Shown: positions 21,694 through 39,674 of the stretch, in pieces
How the letters are laid out: each line of letters opens with the position of its first letter
Numbering within the stretch: position 1 is the stretch's first letter
DNA from: Brachyhypopomus gauderio
Lineage: Eukaryota > Chordata > Actinopteri > Gymnotiformes > Hypopomidae
Reading direction: 5' to 3'
Assembly (NCBI RefSeq): GCF_052324685.1
Contig: NC_135218.1
Location: forward strand, 12,347,858-12,411,857
Length of the DNA stretch: 64,000 nt
Notes under the pieces: model-generated
Seen by the model: the letters and a program-made list of their open reading frames with translations, nothing else
Databases searched by the model: none
Told to the model about the DNA's origin: nothing
Position numbers and translations under genes: made by a program

Positions 21694-22497
21694 TCATAAT
21701 GCAACACAGGGTAAAACAACAGTATCTTTTGAAAAACTGAGCTCAGTTAAAACTGCTTGTTGGCTAAATTTGTCTCTCAAAAGCTCAGTCCATCGTTCTA
21801 TAAATATGTGGATTTCAGACCACAGTACTTCAGGAAAACTGAATGAGTAAAGACAAGTGCCATGCCTACAATCTCCTATCTGTGAGCAAACCCAAGCCTT
21901 ATTCACCACCAGTGGAGTCATACTCAGACAGTTCTCCAAACTCTGGGCTTGATCAAACCAGTAAGAAGCAGGATAGCCCAAAAGGATCCCAAAAAGGGTA
22001 CACAGATTCCAGTTACCACACATGTCCTCTCCCAACCCAATGACTGTTGAATATTTGTTCTCATTGTCCATGAAGAACTTTAAAATGTCCTTGACCATAT
22101 CCTCAGTGCTCTTGTCCATGGCAGTAATGCATGGCTCTTCCCTCCAGGGACACACATCAATACTGATGAGATTCCTGCTTTGGAGCAGTTCTTCAAGGTG
22201 TAACTTCATTAATTTAGAGTTAACTACAAGAGTACTCCCACTGATAGACACCACCTGCAGTTCTGTGGTCAGCAACCCAATCCCGAACAAGGAGTTCACG
22301 TACTGATGCACTTGTTCTGAAGATGCTGAATTACTGTCATACAAAAGAGCAGGTTTAAGGCCCAGGTCCACCGCTATAATCTGGACAGCCACATCAAGAC
22401 ATGTTGATATTGGAAGTCGTTTCTTCTTTCTCCCACGGCAAAGAAACTTATGGGCAGTTGAGATGAAGAGGTCTGCTGAAACCACCATCGTTCCCAC
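21694..22497 (-). CDS. UPF0739 (C1orf74-like) protein, single exon
   Basis: One uninterrupted frame of 267 aa runs from ATG (complement of 22495-22497) to a stop at 21694-21696. Motifs include CLDVAVQIIAVDLGLKPALLYD near the start (split here as CLDVAVQII and GLKPALLYD), IDVCPWREEPC in the middle and WNLCTLFGILLGYPASYWFD towards the C-terminus, which I associate with the uncharacterised UPF0739/C1orf74 family (about 270 aa). Function is unknown. No signal peptide or membrane segment stands out. The lack of introns is notable among multi-exon neighbours. It is divergent from rft1 with about 680 bases between starts, and tail-to-tail with sirt4. The family name is from memory of motifs and less certain than the reading frame. 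Confidence 0.7.
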   Translation of the reverse strand: MGTMVVSADLFISTAHKFLCRGRKKKRLPISTCLDVAVQIIAVDLGLKPALLYDSNSASSEQVHQYVNSLFGIGLLTTELQVVSISGSTLVVNSKLMKLHLEELLQSRNLISIDVCPWREEPCITAMDKSTEDMVKDILKFFMDNENKYSTVIGLGEDMCGNWNLCTLFGILLGYPASYWFDQAQSLENCLSMTPLVVNKAWVCSQIGDCRHGTCLYSFSFPEVLWSEIHIFIERWTELLRDKFSQQAVLTELSFSKDTVVLPCVAL

Positions 22498-23177
22498 TCT
22501 TGAAGACCAGACACGAACACAATATGAGGGAATCTCGGAATAATGACTGGTTTACGTTCTGTCGCAGCTAGCTAGCTAACATGACAGTATTTAGTTGTTG
22601 TACCCGAAGACGTTGTGGAAAAAAACAGACAGGTAGCTATTAAGATACTAAGAATTTCAACAAAATCTCCCAGCTTTTTAGCCAACCAACTTTCTGTTCA
22701 ACTAGTTATCGAAGCTACATAGTGCACGCATTCTAGTTTGAACATTTTGCAAACGTGGTTACGAAGCATCAAAATAAAGGTCTCACATGTCACGTGGTCT
22801 CACATGTCACATGTTTTAAAATACAACTAATACCCACACAAAATATAGTCACAAGTTAATACGATATCCTAACGAATTTATATAAAGTCTGTGATTGTTC
22901 TGATATATATTTAAGCACGATTTTAATGCTGCCTATATCGTGTGTATGCTTTTATTATGAAATAAATTCATGACGTTCGTTTTCAATAAGTAAACGTATG
23001 TTTTGGCTGTCACAGCTATCTCACTAGCTATATTATGAGCATTTTCTATGGTTTTAGATAATTAATGCTAATGTATGTAGGTTAGCAGTGCAGGTCGTAG
23101 TTTATGCGATGACACGTTAGAAAATATAATAGTAATTTTATCTCCGTGGTGTGCATTAGCTTAAATCGGTCTTTATC
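22498..23177. promoter_or_regulatory. Divergent promoter region between the UPF0739-like gene and rft1
   Basis: These 680 bases separate two start codons facing away from each other. A palindromic E-box cacgtg lies at 22791-22796, within a local duplication of tctcacatgtcac. No TATA box is clear near either start. AT-rich sequence fills the rest. Confidence 0.45.
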
Positions 23178-24670
23178 ATGGGCTCTGAGGACATACTCAG
23201 AAGTACATCAACTCTTGCGTCTTATAGTGTCTTACTTCAGGTAGGCCTACTGTCCTGGGGTGGGTTTCCCGAAACGTTCGTAGCGCTAAGTACTTCGTAA
23301 CCTCGTATGTATGAGGTTAATAAGTACTTAGCGCTAAGAACGTTTCGGGAAACTCACCCCAGATCTGTTACTAGAGCTAGATAACTTCAAATATGCCTCG
23401 GCATCCCTAATTTTTTTCACCGTTTGTTTAGGTGATGTTCCGTGCGTTAACCTTCTTCTTGAATGCTTTCACCTTACGCTTCGTGTCCAAAGAATTAATT
23501 GGCGTGGTGAACGTCAGGTGTGTTGATATCCCTACATACGTTGTTCTTATTATACATGTATGGTGAACTCATTGCATTGCTTGTGTTTTAGGTTGATGCT
23601 ACTCTACTCCACTCTAGTTTTTCTGTCCAGAGAAGCATTCAGGAGGGCATGTCTGAGTGGAGACACAGTGGGACGTAACTGGAGACAGGTTATCAACCTG
23701 CTATGGCTTACGTATGTAGATTCATCTTAAGCTTAAGACCATGGGCATAGTATTATCATAGGATGCACGTGCGATCTGAATATATTATCATTAGTGTGTG
23801 TTGGATTTTCTCACTGCTTCTCACTCTTTTTGGTCCTCAGGTTGCCACTAGGCTGTCTTTGGGGAGTTGTTCTTGTGTGTGTGTGGTGGTGGGTCCTACA
23901 GGCTCCAGACCCTCAGACTGTTCCACATTATGTACCTGCTGTGATGATCTTCTGCCTAGCTGCACTTACAGAGCTGCTGTCTGAGCCTCTCTGGGTCCTT
24001 GCACAAGCACACATGCTTGTCCGCTTAAAGGCAAGCAAGATAATAAAAAAACTTGACTTGAAATAATAAACGAGAATCAAATAGAATTTGCATCTAATAA
24101 TAGTAAACATTATGTTTTTTTTTTGTTTGTTTTTTTTTAACAGGTGATCGCTGAAAGCCTATCCATGATTGCTAAGTGTGTTTTCACTGTAACAATGGTA
24201 GTCGCTGCTCCTCAGTGGGGCCTGTATATATTCTCTGCTGCACAGGTGAGGTTTACATGTGTGATGTCGTGTGTGATCTTTTGCTGTGTTGGTGTTTTTC
24301 TTACCGTGTGTGTGTTTATAGTGTGTATATGCAGGGATCCTGGTTCTCTGTTACACTGCCTACTTCATGCATTTTCTTGGTTCTGATGAGTCAAAGAGGA
24401 AGTCCTTCCCTCTACAACACATCTCAGAGCTGCTACCCTCCAGAGTGAAGGGACAGGTGCAGAGAATTTCCTATCTAGCTTTACAATAGACCTCCATTTA
24501 TGTCTCTTTTTAATTCCTTTAGTTTCTTATTGTCTCAGTCATAAGACAATAAGGTACTTAGCTGACGGCTTACATATTGATGCAAAATTCTATTTCATGC
24601 ACCTTTAGATTACAGTACAATAGTCTGGACATACTAAGATAAGATAAGTTGATGTCAGTTTTTTTGTAAA

Positions 24671-24715
<45 letters not shown>

Positions 24716-26375
24716 CATGTATGTGTGTGTGTAGCCTGTGATCAACTGGAAACTTGCCACACTGACTTGGAGTTTCTTCAAGCAGTCCTTTCTCAAACAG
24801 ATACTTACAGAAGGTAATACACATACACTAACATCAATGGTCTGACGTGTATTTATCTGTAACGGCATGTTGAACGTTTTAAGAGACTTTGAGGAAATTT
24901 ATGTTGCAGGGGAGCGCTACGTAATGACCTTTCTGAACGTTCTCAACTTTGGAGACCAGGGTGAGTGTGTTGGTCAGGAAACTAATACAACTACATACAA
25001 GTACACAAATAGAAATGAAATTAAAAAGTACACAAACAGCTTTCTGTGGTCTTTAGGTTGGGCTTACATTCTGCATGCTTGTGTTTTCTGTGTAGGGGTA
25101 TATGATATAGTGAACAATCTTGGCTCGATGGTGGCTCGGTTCCTGTTTCTGCCCATTGAGGAGAGTTTCTATGTTTTCTTCGCCAAAGTGTTAGAGCGAG
25201 GACGGGAAATAAAGGATCAGAAACAAGTCTGTACATTCAATCACATATCCCCTTAGTCTGGACCCTCGGGCAGCTCAAAACTTGGATGACATTGGTGCGT
25301 GTTACTTGGTCCACAGGATGACGTTTTCATAGCAGCAAATGTACTGGAATGTTTACTGAAGCTGGTTCTTCTGATTGGTCTGATTATCACTGTATTTGGT
25401 TACTCCTACTCTCACCTGGCTCTTCATATATATGGAGGGGAACTTTTGAGCAGTGGGACAGGTATAGCCTGCACACATTATGAACTTTACAATGTCTTTT
25501 AAAATGTACTTAAGAATAGCATAGATATATTTGCATATACAATTTAGCATTTAATGGTAATGTATGATATTGGACTGTGTGTGTGTGTGTGTGTTGCAGG
25601 GCCTACTCTTCTAAGGTGCTACAGTTTTTATGTACTTCTTTTAGCCTTGAATGGCATAACAGAGTGTTTTGTTTTTGCTGCCATGAGCAAGGAGCAGGTG
25701 GACAGGTAAGAATATGTCCCATTCTAAATGCTGAAAGTGTAGATCTAAGCATAAGTGTATTCACACATTAACAATCGTTTTAATAAGTTCTTTCGGTAAC
25801 AAAAAGAATTCTAGATGCTGCTTTTTTGTTTTGTAATGTTTTCAAAATATAGGGGTCTCCTGTTCATTTGCAGGTATAACCTGATGATGCTGGCACTGTC
25901 CGCATCCTTTCTACTGATTTCCTATTGGCTGACTTGCCTGTTGGGGAGTGTGGGCTTCATCCTGGCAAACTGCTGCAACATGGCTCTCCGAAGCATACAT
26001 AGTCTTGTGTTCATACACCGCTACTTCAGACACAGTGACCACACCCCTCTGTCTGGGCTCTGCCCAAATTCAGCTGTTCTGATCGCCCTCACGATAAGCT
26101 CCATCCTCACAGCCTTTTCAGAGGTAAAGCTGTATATGTGGTATTTACTACTATTTGAATATGAGTTGTGTAAAATCAGTGCTTCTAAAAATTGTTTTCT
26201 TTGTGTATTTCAGCATATATTCTGTGACGGTGGCTGGTTGCTAAGGCTGGCTCATGTCGCCGTGGGAGCTGTTTGTTTACTAGGTGTGTTCATTGTAGTG
26301 TTTCTTACAGAAACGAGACTTGTCCAGTTCATCCGAACCCAGCTGCAACCCAAATACAGCAATAAACAGACATAA
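23178..26375 (+). CDS. rft1: RFT1 homologue, ER membrane protein for lipid-linked oligosaccharide assembly, 13 exons
   Basis: Exons: 23178-23240, 23432-23517, 23592-23711, 23841-24030, 24144-24245, 24322-24456, 24735-24813, 24910-24960, 25096-25226, 25317-25461, 25600-25705, 25874-26123 and 26214-26375. They total 1620 nt (539 aa; human RFT1 is 541). RFT1 is a polytopic ER protein of the MOP flippase superfamily, required for Man5GlcNAc2-PP-dolichol use in N-glycosylation. Many hydrophobic segments are visible. Conserved stretches include [55 protein letters not shown] and [10 protein letters not shown]. The fourth intron uses a GC donor (AAG|GCAAGC at 24031) instead of GT. TG-repeat tracts precede the acceptors of exons 7 and 11. 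A foldback element sits in intron 1. Confidence 0.95.
23255..23362. mobile_element. Small foldback MITE in rft1 intron 1
   Basis: A 108-base near-perfect palindrome runs from ctggggtgggtttcccgaaa to tttcgggaaactcaccccag, with arms of about 45 bases meeting at gtatgtatgag. It lies only 15 bases after the donor of exon 1 and would fold into a long hairpin in the pre-mRNA. Confidence 0.75.
24673..24734 (+). repeat. TG microsatellite forming the 3' splice region of rft1 exon 7
   Basis: About 20 uninterrupted TG units are followed by tgcatgtatgtgtgtgtgtag, which runs directly into the exon. There is no normal polypyrimidine tract. Confidence 0.7.
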
Positions 26376-26630
26376 GTCTGTAACCACTTAAACATTGCCA
26401 TTGAATTACATTGTATCTATGAATTTGGTGTTCAGATATGGACCACATATTTTTAAGAGCTGCATAGGTATTCCACTGACCTACCTGACGCATTTGATGT
26501 TCACTCTAGGCTAATCACAAACTGTTTTTGAAAACTTGGAATACCTCAACCAAATGATTTTATGGATTTTGTGGTGTATGCTTTAGTCTATGAAATACAA
26601 GTGTCACTTTTTGTGTGTGTGTGTAATATG

Positions 26631-26633
<3 letters not shown>

Positions 26634-26701
<68 letters not shown>
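26634..26701. repeat. AT microsatellite
   Basis: About 33 TA units downstream of rft1. The 26.4-27.6 kb interval otherwise shows AT-rich sequence without a recognisable gene. Confidence 0.9.
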
Positions 26702-26703
<2 letters not shown>

Positions 26704-27656
26704 TGTTGATAAATTGAAACGTAAACGGTGAAAGTGAAAAAGAAAATTGATTGACAAAATTAAGTAAAATGAAGCCTTTAAATGATTAAAATTACATTTT
26801 ATTAAAGTTAGACCAAAGAGTGATATTGGGTTATTACAGTTTACAAAGTGGCTTTCTGACAGCTTTCTGTAACAGTGGCTACACTTTATATACCTTTTTT
26901 TTACTTGCGTAAAAATAATAATAATAATAATAACGTAGGTAATGGATATTTACTTAAAGGTGCTGGATACCACATATAATACATAATTGGGGGAAATATA
27001 TGCAATTGGATGTTATGGGAGAAAGTACAAAACAATAAAATTGTTTATTTTAATCTGTCTGATCTGCGTCATATACCTGTTCTAATGCCCTGAGCTAACG
27101 GACTAGTGACAGGGTGGCAGGGAAATAGTGTAATTAAGAGGATGAGACAAACCTTCATCTAGATCATCTAAGTTTTTTTTATATTTAATACATGATAAAG
27201 ATGCCATCTGTTCTAAAATGAACAAAACCATACACTCATTTAAATGGAATGAAGGAGGGAGGACTCACAGTGACTTAAAAACAGGACCAAACAAATTAAA
27301 AACATACCATCCTCTAACACAAAGCGAGGACCTATAGGAGCACATGAGAAATATTTCAATGAATTAATTAACACTTACATTTGTCATTGCAAAGTTGCAG
27401 GAACCAGCTAAAATGAGAATTTGGCCAATTATCTTCTACACCACTGTGAGAACAGAGGAAATAAAGAATGTGGGAGGAGTATCTGACTCATGCTCTGGAT
27501 AACAACATTAAAGTTCCCTAGGGTTTGTGTGTGTGTACTCTGCAGAGGAAGGGTGTGTGCATGTATAAGTAGGAAAGAACAAAACGGAGTTTACAGAACA
27601 GTGTAAAGCTGCAAGACTTCAGTGGAGTTTTGGATTTAACCACCTAAACTCTAAAG

Positions 27657-30362
27657 ATGTCTCAGGTATGTGAAAGCTACTTATTAGAGCGCCAACGCAG
27701 TCATCATCAGGAGAGGAACTTATCTTTCCTGATGTCTAGCTTCAGGAGGAGGGAGAGGAGAAAATTAACAGACCAGAGATGAAAGAGGAGGATCTGATTC
27801 AAGCAAAGGACAATCTGGCATCTGGGACACAAGTGAAGAGTAAGACCTTCGAGGTGATGGAGGAATGTGGTGAGTACAGCTCGTGAAATTACAGCAGCTC
27901 AGGTTCTGTGAAGTGTGTGTGTATGTGTGTGTCCAGCGACAGTGCTGCTCAGGAAGTTTCTGTGGACCCATTTGTTTGGGTAGGTTTGACAAATGTGTGC
28001 CTCAGCTAGGCTTCCTGATGTTTCCTGTCCATATAAAGTAGTACAGGGCCTGGAGACTGGGGTACACAGGCATACACTCTCTCACACACATGGTGGACAG
28101 TGAAGGAGTGGTTATGGAGATGACTATAGCCTGGAGACTGGGGTACACAGGCATACACTCTCTCACACACATGGTGGACAGTGAAGGAGTGGTTATGGAG
28201 ATGACTATAGCCTGGAGACTGGGGTACACAGGCATACACTCTCTCTCACACACATGGTGGACAGTGAAGGAGTGGTTATGGAGATGACTATAGCCTGGAG
28301 ACTGGGGTACACAGGCATACACTCTCTCACACACATGGTGGACAGTGAAGGAGTGGTTATGGAGATGACTATAGCCTGGAGACTGGGGTACACAGGCATA
28401 CACTCTCTCACACACATGGTGGACAGTGAAGGAGTGGTTATGGAGATGACTATAGCCTGGAGACTGGGGTACACAGGCATACACTCTCTCACACACATGG
28501 TGGACAGTGAAGGAGTGGTTATGGAGATGACTATAGCCTGGAGATTCCACTAGCTGAGTGTAAAATTATTATTGTCACCTAATTGCTAGCTCTGTCAAGC
28601 TTAATATCATAATATTAAAAGAGAGTGTGAAATGAGAGCACTTTGCACAGCTAATGGAAGGACCTCTTTCCAAATGTAGTGCACTTCAATACACACACAC
28701 ACACACACACACACACTGGAGATCAAAATTAGAGAACGACAAATTTACTAAATGTCAAGGTCATTGACTAACCATATGTGAAATTATCCTAACAGGAGTG
28801 AAATTGCAGTATGTTAAGCTTATTTCATACATTGTATATATTCTAAATCACAGCATAAAAATTTAAATGATATACTTGAAAAAGAGCACTGATCAAAATT
28901 AGAGAATACTTTCAGATACCCGCAAGTTATTGGTGTTAACCTATTTAACTGGCAGACTAACCTTCCAGTTTTCACTGAGTTTGCAAAAATGGTGAGCTAC
29001 AGTGACTAAAACCCTTCGGCAGCAGGCTATCTAGCTGAAGGCCAAAGAGATTATCCTGTCACAACCATAGCAAGTATGTGATTTCTAGAATATTGCTTCT
29101 TTAGATCACAAACTCATTCAAATCCCCCAAGATGGCTGGTTGCCCACAAAAGACAAATGCAAGAGAAGACAGGATAATATAGTGAATCTCCATGGATAAT
29201 TGGTTCAACACTGCAGCTGGAATTGCTCACAAGTTCAACACTGAACAGGCTAAGGATCTGTCTAGTCATACAGTGTCTTTAAGAACATTTGGACTGAGAG
29301 CCCACTATGCCGTGACTAAACCTCTCATTAGCAGAAAGAATCAAAAAGCAAGACTCACCATTGTTGACCATGTGTGGACAGAAGAGAAGTGGCCAAGAGT
29401 TCATTTTAGTGATGAAAGCACTAATGGGAAGGGTCTGATGGGAAACATTGTTGACAAACAGGGGAAAGACTGAACTCAAAGTGTGTAAAGAAGTCAGTGG
29501 AGGAGGAAGTGTCATGGTTTGCTGAATGTTTTCGGCAGCAGGAGTTGGACTTCTCGTACAGTTACAAGGCAGAGTGAATGCCAGTGTCTTCAGAACCTTC
29601 AACACCACGTGGTTCCTTTCTTGCATTTAATCAGCCAGCAATTTTCATGCATGACAATGCTCCAGTCACATAGCAAAATGGGCAATATCTTGAAATTGAA
29701 AACACTGAAACAATGAAATGGCCAGCCCAGAGTCCTAATCTAAACTCAATAGACAACCTCTGGAAAATCTTTGGTGACCGTTATGGCCAAGAAACCCTCA
29801 AGTCACAGAACTGTGGAAGAGTGGACCAAAATCCCACCAGAGCAGTGTGAGAGACTAGTGATGTCCTGTGGCCACAGATGTATTGGTCATTCAAAGGCCT
29901 GTACACTCCCTACTGATTACTGACTGTTGGAACCTTCAGAAAATTTGGTTGTAATCTTACTGTTAGTCATTGTGATCATAATTATAGAACAGCATTTTTG
30001 CTAAATGTTGATATACTTTGTTTATTTTGTAAATCATTGTTTTAGAGGCATGGTGTACCCTTATAATAATAATCTTTATATAATAATCTTTCAAATGTTG
30101 ATCAATATAGATTGTTTCTGGAAAAAAATACAAGTACATTGTTCTCAAATTTTGATCTCCTGTGTGTGTGTGTGTGTGTGTGTGTGTTTATATATTACAC
30201 ACCTGTTAGCCTCATTAAATGACTCAAGGCTCTGTTAACTATTAACCTGTCAATGTATGTGTTCTGCCACCAGAGCGTACTGGCAAAGTGGCTCCATCTG
30301 TGTTCAGTAATGTTCGCTCAGGAGCAGAGACCGCCTTCAACAAACCCAGCAGAAGAAAATAA
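27657..30362 (+). CDS. mustn1: Musculoskeletal embryonic nuclear protein 1
   Basis: Exons 27657-27665, 27746-27869 and 30274-30362 give 222 nt (73 aa; the human protein is 82). The first exon codes only for MSQ before its donor, as in other vertebrates. The second reads MKEEDLIQAKDNLASG and KSKTFEVMEEC. The third reads GKVAPSVFSNVRSGAETAF and ends NKPSRRK. These match the family pattern DLKxARxNL, IKSKTYQVMxECE and APSVFS(R)xRxGxETxFxKP. MUSTN1 is a small protein expressed in developing and regenerating muscle and skeleton. A polyadenylation signal (30374-30379) lies 12 bases after the stop. Intron 2 (2.4 kb) is expanded by an 81-bp minisatellite and a decayed Tc1-like transposon. Two mustn1 copies are common in fish; which one this is cannot be told. 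Confidence 0.9.
28049..28550. repeat. 81-bp minisatellite in mustn1 intron 2, about six copies
   Basis: The unit starts ctggagactggggtacacag and includes atggtggacagtgaaggagt. Copies begin at about 28049, 28130, 28211, 28294, 28375 and 28456, with one 2-base slip (an extra ct) in the third. Because 81 is a multiple of three, both strands show artificial open frames of 27-residue repeats. Near identity between units suggests recent expansion and likely length variation between individuals. Confidence 0.9.
28717..30162 (+). mobile_element. Degenerate Tc1/mariner-like transposon in mustn1 intron 2
   Basis: The ends tggagatcaaaattagagaa and the reverse complement of ttctcaaattttgatctcc form terminal inverted repeats, set between a CA and a TG dinucleotide run. 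The interior (29192-29850) resembles a Tc1 transposase broken by frameshifts and stops. Recognisable pieces are VHFSDES (first catalytic Asp region), FMHDNAPVT-like text (about 29645) and WPAQSPNLNSIDNLW (about 29720). It is inactive and on the same strand as mustn1. Confidence 0.8.
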
Positions 30363-30640
30363 CACACAAAGAAAATAAAGTAAAATTCCAAGTAACAGAT
30401 TTGTACATTGTCATTTTTCTTCATGTACTGGTGCAAAGTGCTAAATAGGGAATATGCATTTTTTTGTCTTTGTGCTACTACAGAGTAATGTATGCTTTAG
30501 TAATGACAATGATGCCAGGACTTTCTATAATTTCCAGTGAATTGTCATGAAATATAAAATACATAGTTATAAAGAGATTTATTTAAATGTATTGCATTCA
30601 CATTTTTACATTCAAAACATGTTTTTCTAAAAAACAAACA

Positions 30641-30731
30641 GCATGAAAAAAAACCTTCTGCTCCAAAGAAAAAAGCAAAAAGATCAGAGAATGAAAATGA
30701 AAATGCACAGGTGGCTGAAGAAATAATCCAG
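30641..30731 (+). other. Candidate orphan exon with a lysine-rich open frame
   Basis: An open frame reads KKPSAPKKKAKRSENENEN and continues for about 10 more residues. It lies between a weak acceptor (aaacaaacag, no pyrimidine tract) and a good donor, GTAAGG, at 30732. It is antisense to the presumed 3' untranslated region of ruvbl1 and downstream of mustn1. The residue pattern looks like a basic nuclear tail, but A-rich DNA readily gives such peptides. No family is recognised. Confidence 0.2.
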
Positions 30732-30893
30732 TAAGGGAAAATTTTCCATTACCAGATTCATCATAAAATGAGTGCGATGGCTTTGCTGACCTATGAAACG
30801 TTTGGTCTAAAGATTTCTTCCATTTTACGGACATCTCAGCTGTGGCCAAATAACTCAAGTGAGCAAGCAGCTGATAGGCTGAAAGAGAGGGCC

Positions 30894-36407
<5,514 letters not shown>

Positions 36408-37851
36408 ATGGCAGACCCCGCTGCGAATACCGGGGTCGGTGTCCCCAGAATCCTCAATTTTAACGTCGGCGTCCTCGGCCATGTAGACAGCGGGAAGACG
36501 TCGCTCGCACGCGCGCTGAGCAGCACCGCGTCCACGGCCGCGTTCGACAAGAACCCGCAGTCCAAAGAGCGCGGGATCACCCTGGACCTGGGCTTCAGTG
36601 CGCTCATGGTGCCTTTGCCCGAACATCTAACACAAGCCTGCGGAGATCGATTCGACCATTTGCAGTTCACGCTGGTTGACTGCCCGGGACATGCCTCCCT
36701 CATCCGCACCATCATTGGTGGTGAGTGTCTGCTTCAGATTGCCCTGATTCTCTTATGAACGCATTGTGGTCGGTCCCCTGTGAAGCGTTCCGATGAAAGA
36801 GACGAAACGTAGATGGATGTTAGGGTATTATTTTACGGCTGTACAAAGATTAAATCTAAGCTTATGACAATTTCATCTCCTTCTCTTTCTCCATCTCCAG
36901 CAGTGTTTTGCTAAAAAAAATGGACTGGCATTGCATAAAAGGCATAAAACCATGAATAACTTATTATATTCTATCATATATGCATTTATTAAAAAGACGT
37001 AATGGAAAGTAGTCGAGAAGTACTACTAATTTGGTTTGCATAAGACCATGCACTTCCAGTTACGATCAGAAGGTGGCGATAGACCTGCTAAAGTTTTTAC
37101 TAATATGACCCAAAATGCACATTCACTTACCCTACGCGCTAAGAATTCACAATAGTCTATTCTCATTTTTTCTTTCATTTTATTTTCTGTTGAAAGATTT
37201 TGATGTGGATTCTCAGAAAAAAAACATATAATAAAGTTTTTAATTTAAATTCAGACATGTTAAAAAAGTGCACAATGCAGGACTAGTCATGATACAGAAG
37301 TATTCTTTTGAAAAGGTTGATGCTTTAGTAAAAACATGGTTACATGGTTGTCACTGGTCTTGTGCACAGCTGAATTAAGATGTAGAGATTAAGCCAGATA
37401 TCTTACATCTTACATCGACCATGTCTCAGAGGCCCTGCGGTTAGAGAGGGTGCATTCAGAGGGAAGCAAAATCTTCAGAGGCCTCACTTAACAAGGACTA
37501 AACATATTTTATAAAAAGAAAAGAATGGAGGAAGGGAGAAGAGAAAGGACAGGGTCAAGTCTACTTATGAGGATGTAGTGTGGGGGGCACATGTGGTTGA
37601 TTAAGGCGGAAAGCTGCTGTTTAAGGTTCCATCTAAACTTCCTCTCTGCCCCCCGAGGGGATCACTCAGTAAAGAACGTGTGCCAAGGAGAGAAAGGAAA
37701 GACATAACAAGACCCCCCCCCCCTTCTCTTTCTCCCCTCCTCTTTCTATCCTTCACTTCTCTCTCTCTTCCCTCCCTTTCTTCTCTGTCTCATTCTCCAT
37801 TCTGGGCTCTGTCTTTGTCTTTGTCTTTTTTTGTGTTTTTAGGTTCTTATG

Positions 37852-37919
<68 letters not shown>

Positions 37920-39593
37920 AGGTGCTCAGATCATTGATCTGATGCTGTTGGTGGTTGACATTGTAAAAGGTATGCAGACACAAACAGCAGAGTGTCTCCT
38001 GATTGGACAGCTCACCTGCTCACGCATGGTCATCATCCTCAATAAAATAGACCTATTGCCTAGAAACAAAAAACAGAGTGCCATTGACAAGATGACCAAG
38101 AGGATGCACAAAACATTGGAAAACACCAGGTAAATATAAACAGAAATCCCATGCAAAGATACGTGAAATATAGTATGGCAAAAAATAAATACTGGAAATG
38201 TTGCAGAGGAGTTCTGGTATGGTAGCTCCAGGTAACTTCTTAAACCCTCTTGTTTTCATCATGGCTGTTCTAATTTCATTAGATTTAAAGGTTGCCCTGT
38301 CATCGCCGTGGCAGCAAAACCAGGAGGACCAGAGGCTCCAGATACAGAGGAAGCTCAGGGGATTGCTGAGCTCATGCAGGTCAGACATACATTGGTACAA
38401 CCTAATATTGGTACAACAAGTTCACATTTGTGCTGCATTCCACCAACACAACCCCATATTACATTGACTACTGGAGTTTGTTGTCTGTGGATGTAGTCTG
38501 ATATGTACCTCTAAGTTATGTATCATGAGAAATGTGTTTTGTTTGATGCCTGTATTTAGTTGCTGAAGGCCCAGGCATTCCTGCCTCACAGAGACCCATC
38601 TGGTTCTCTGCTCATGGCTGTGGATCACTGTTTCTCTATTCGTGGCCAGGGAACGGTAATTACTGGCACTGTTCTGCAGGGGGCGCTCCATGTCAATGAT
38701 ACACTTGAGATACCTGCACTTAAGGTACACACACACACATGCACATACATTACACATCTATATTGTGTGGATAACTGCATCATTGAAGTGCTCACACAAA
38801 CACACGTCATTACATTAACTGATGTTACTAAACTTGGAGCTCAAATGGAGCTCTGTACTGTTATCAATACTGGTTGTAGTGCATATTTTTGTCTGATCAG
38901 TTTGCTGTGATCCTTAGGTGACCCGCAAGGTGAAGTCAGTACAGATGTTTCGTAAGCCAGTTCCCAGTGCGATGCAAGGGGATCGGGTAGGTGTGTGTGT
39001 GACGCAGTTCGACCCCAAACTGCTGGAGCGTGGCCTGGTGTGTACGCCTGGCTCTGTAAACACCCTTCACGCTGGCATTATCACTGCGCAGAAGATCCAG
39101 TACTACCGCGGCGCAATAAGTAGCCGTTCCAAATTCCACATCACCATCGGACACGAAACGGTCATGGCGCGTGTTTCATTCTTCAGCCGGGCGTCCCATA
39201 GCCAATCTGGAGTGCCCTCAGGCGGAAGTCCCTCAGCTACAGAAGCGAGTCCAGACTCCTTCTCATTTGACTGGGAGTTTCATCACCAGGAGGAGTATTT
39301 GACTGGGCAGGGAGAAGCTGAGGGGCGGGAACCTGAGCAGTGGGCGTTACTAGAGTTTGAGCGGCCGGTCACATGTCCACCGCTGTGCTTGGTGATTGGC
39401 TCACGCCTGGATTCTGATATTCACAGTAATACATGCAGACTTGTGTTCCACGGAAAGCTGCTGGAGGGCTTCGAAGACAAAAACTACACAGAGACGTCAC
39501 TGCCAAGGCTTAAAATCAGTAAAGACAAGCACAAAGAAGGAGCAGTAGAACGGGTAACACGACAAATCCGTTATTCTGAATCTTACAATGAAG

Positions 39594-39674
<81 letters not shown>

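Noticed and set aside
28002-28553. Repetitive 27-residue 'proteins' on both strands
   Set aside because: The 81-bp minisatellite is a multiple of three without stops; no start context, splice support or homology.
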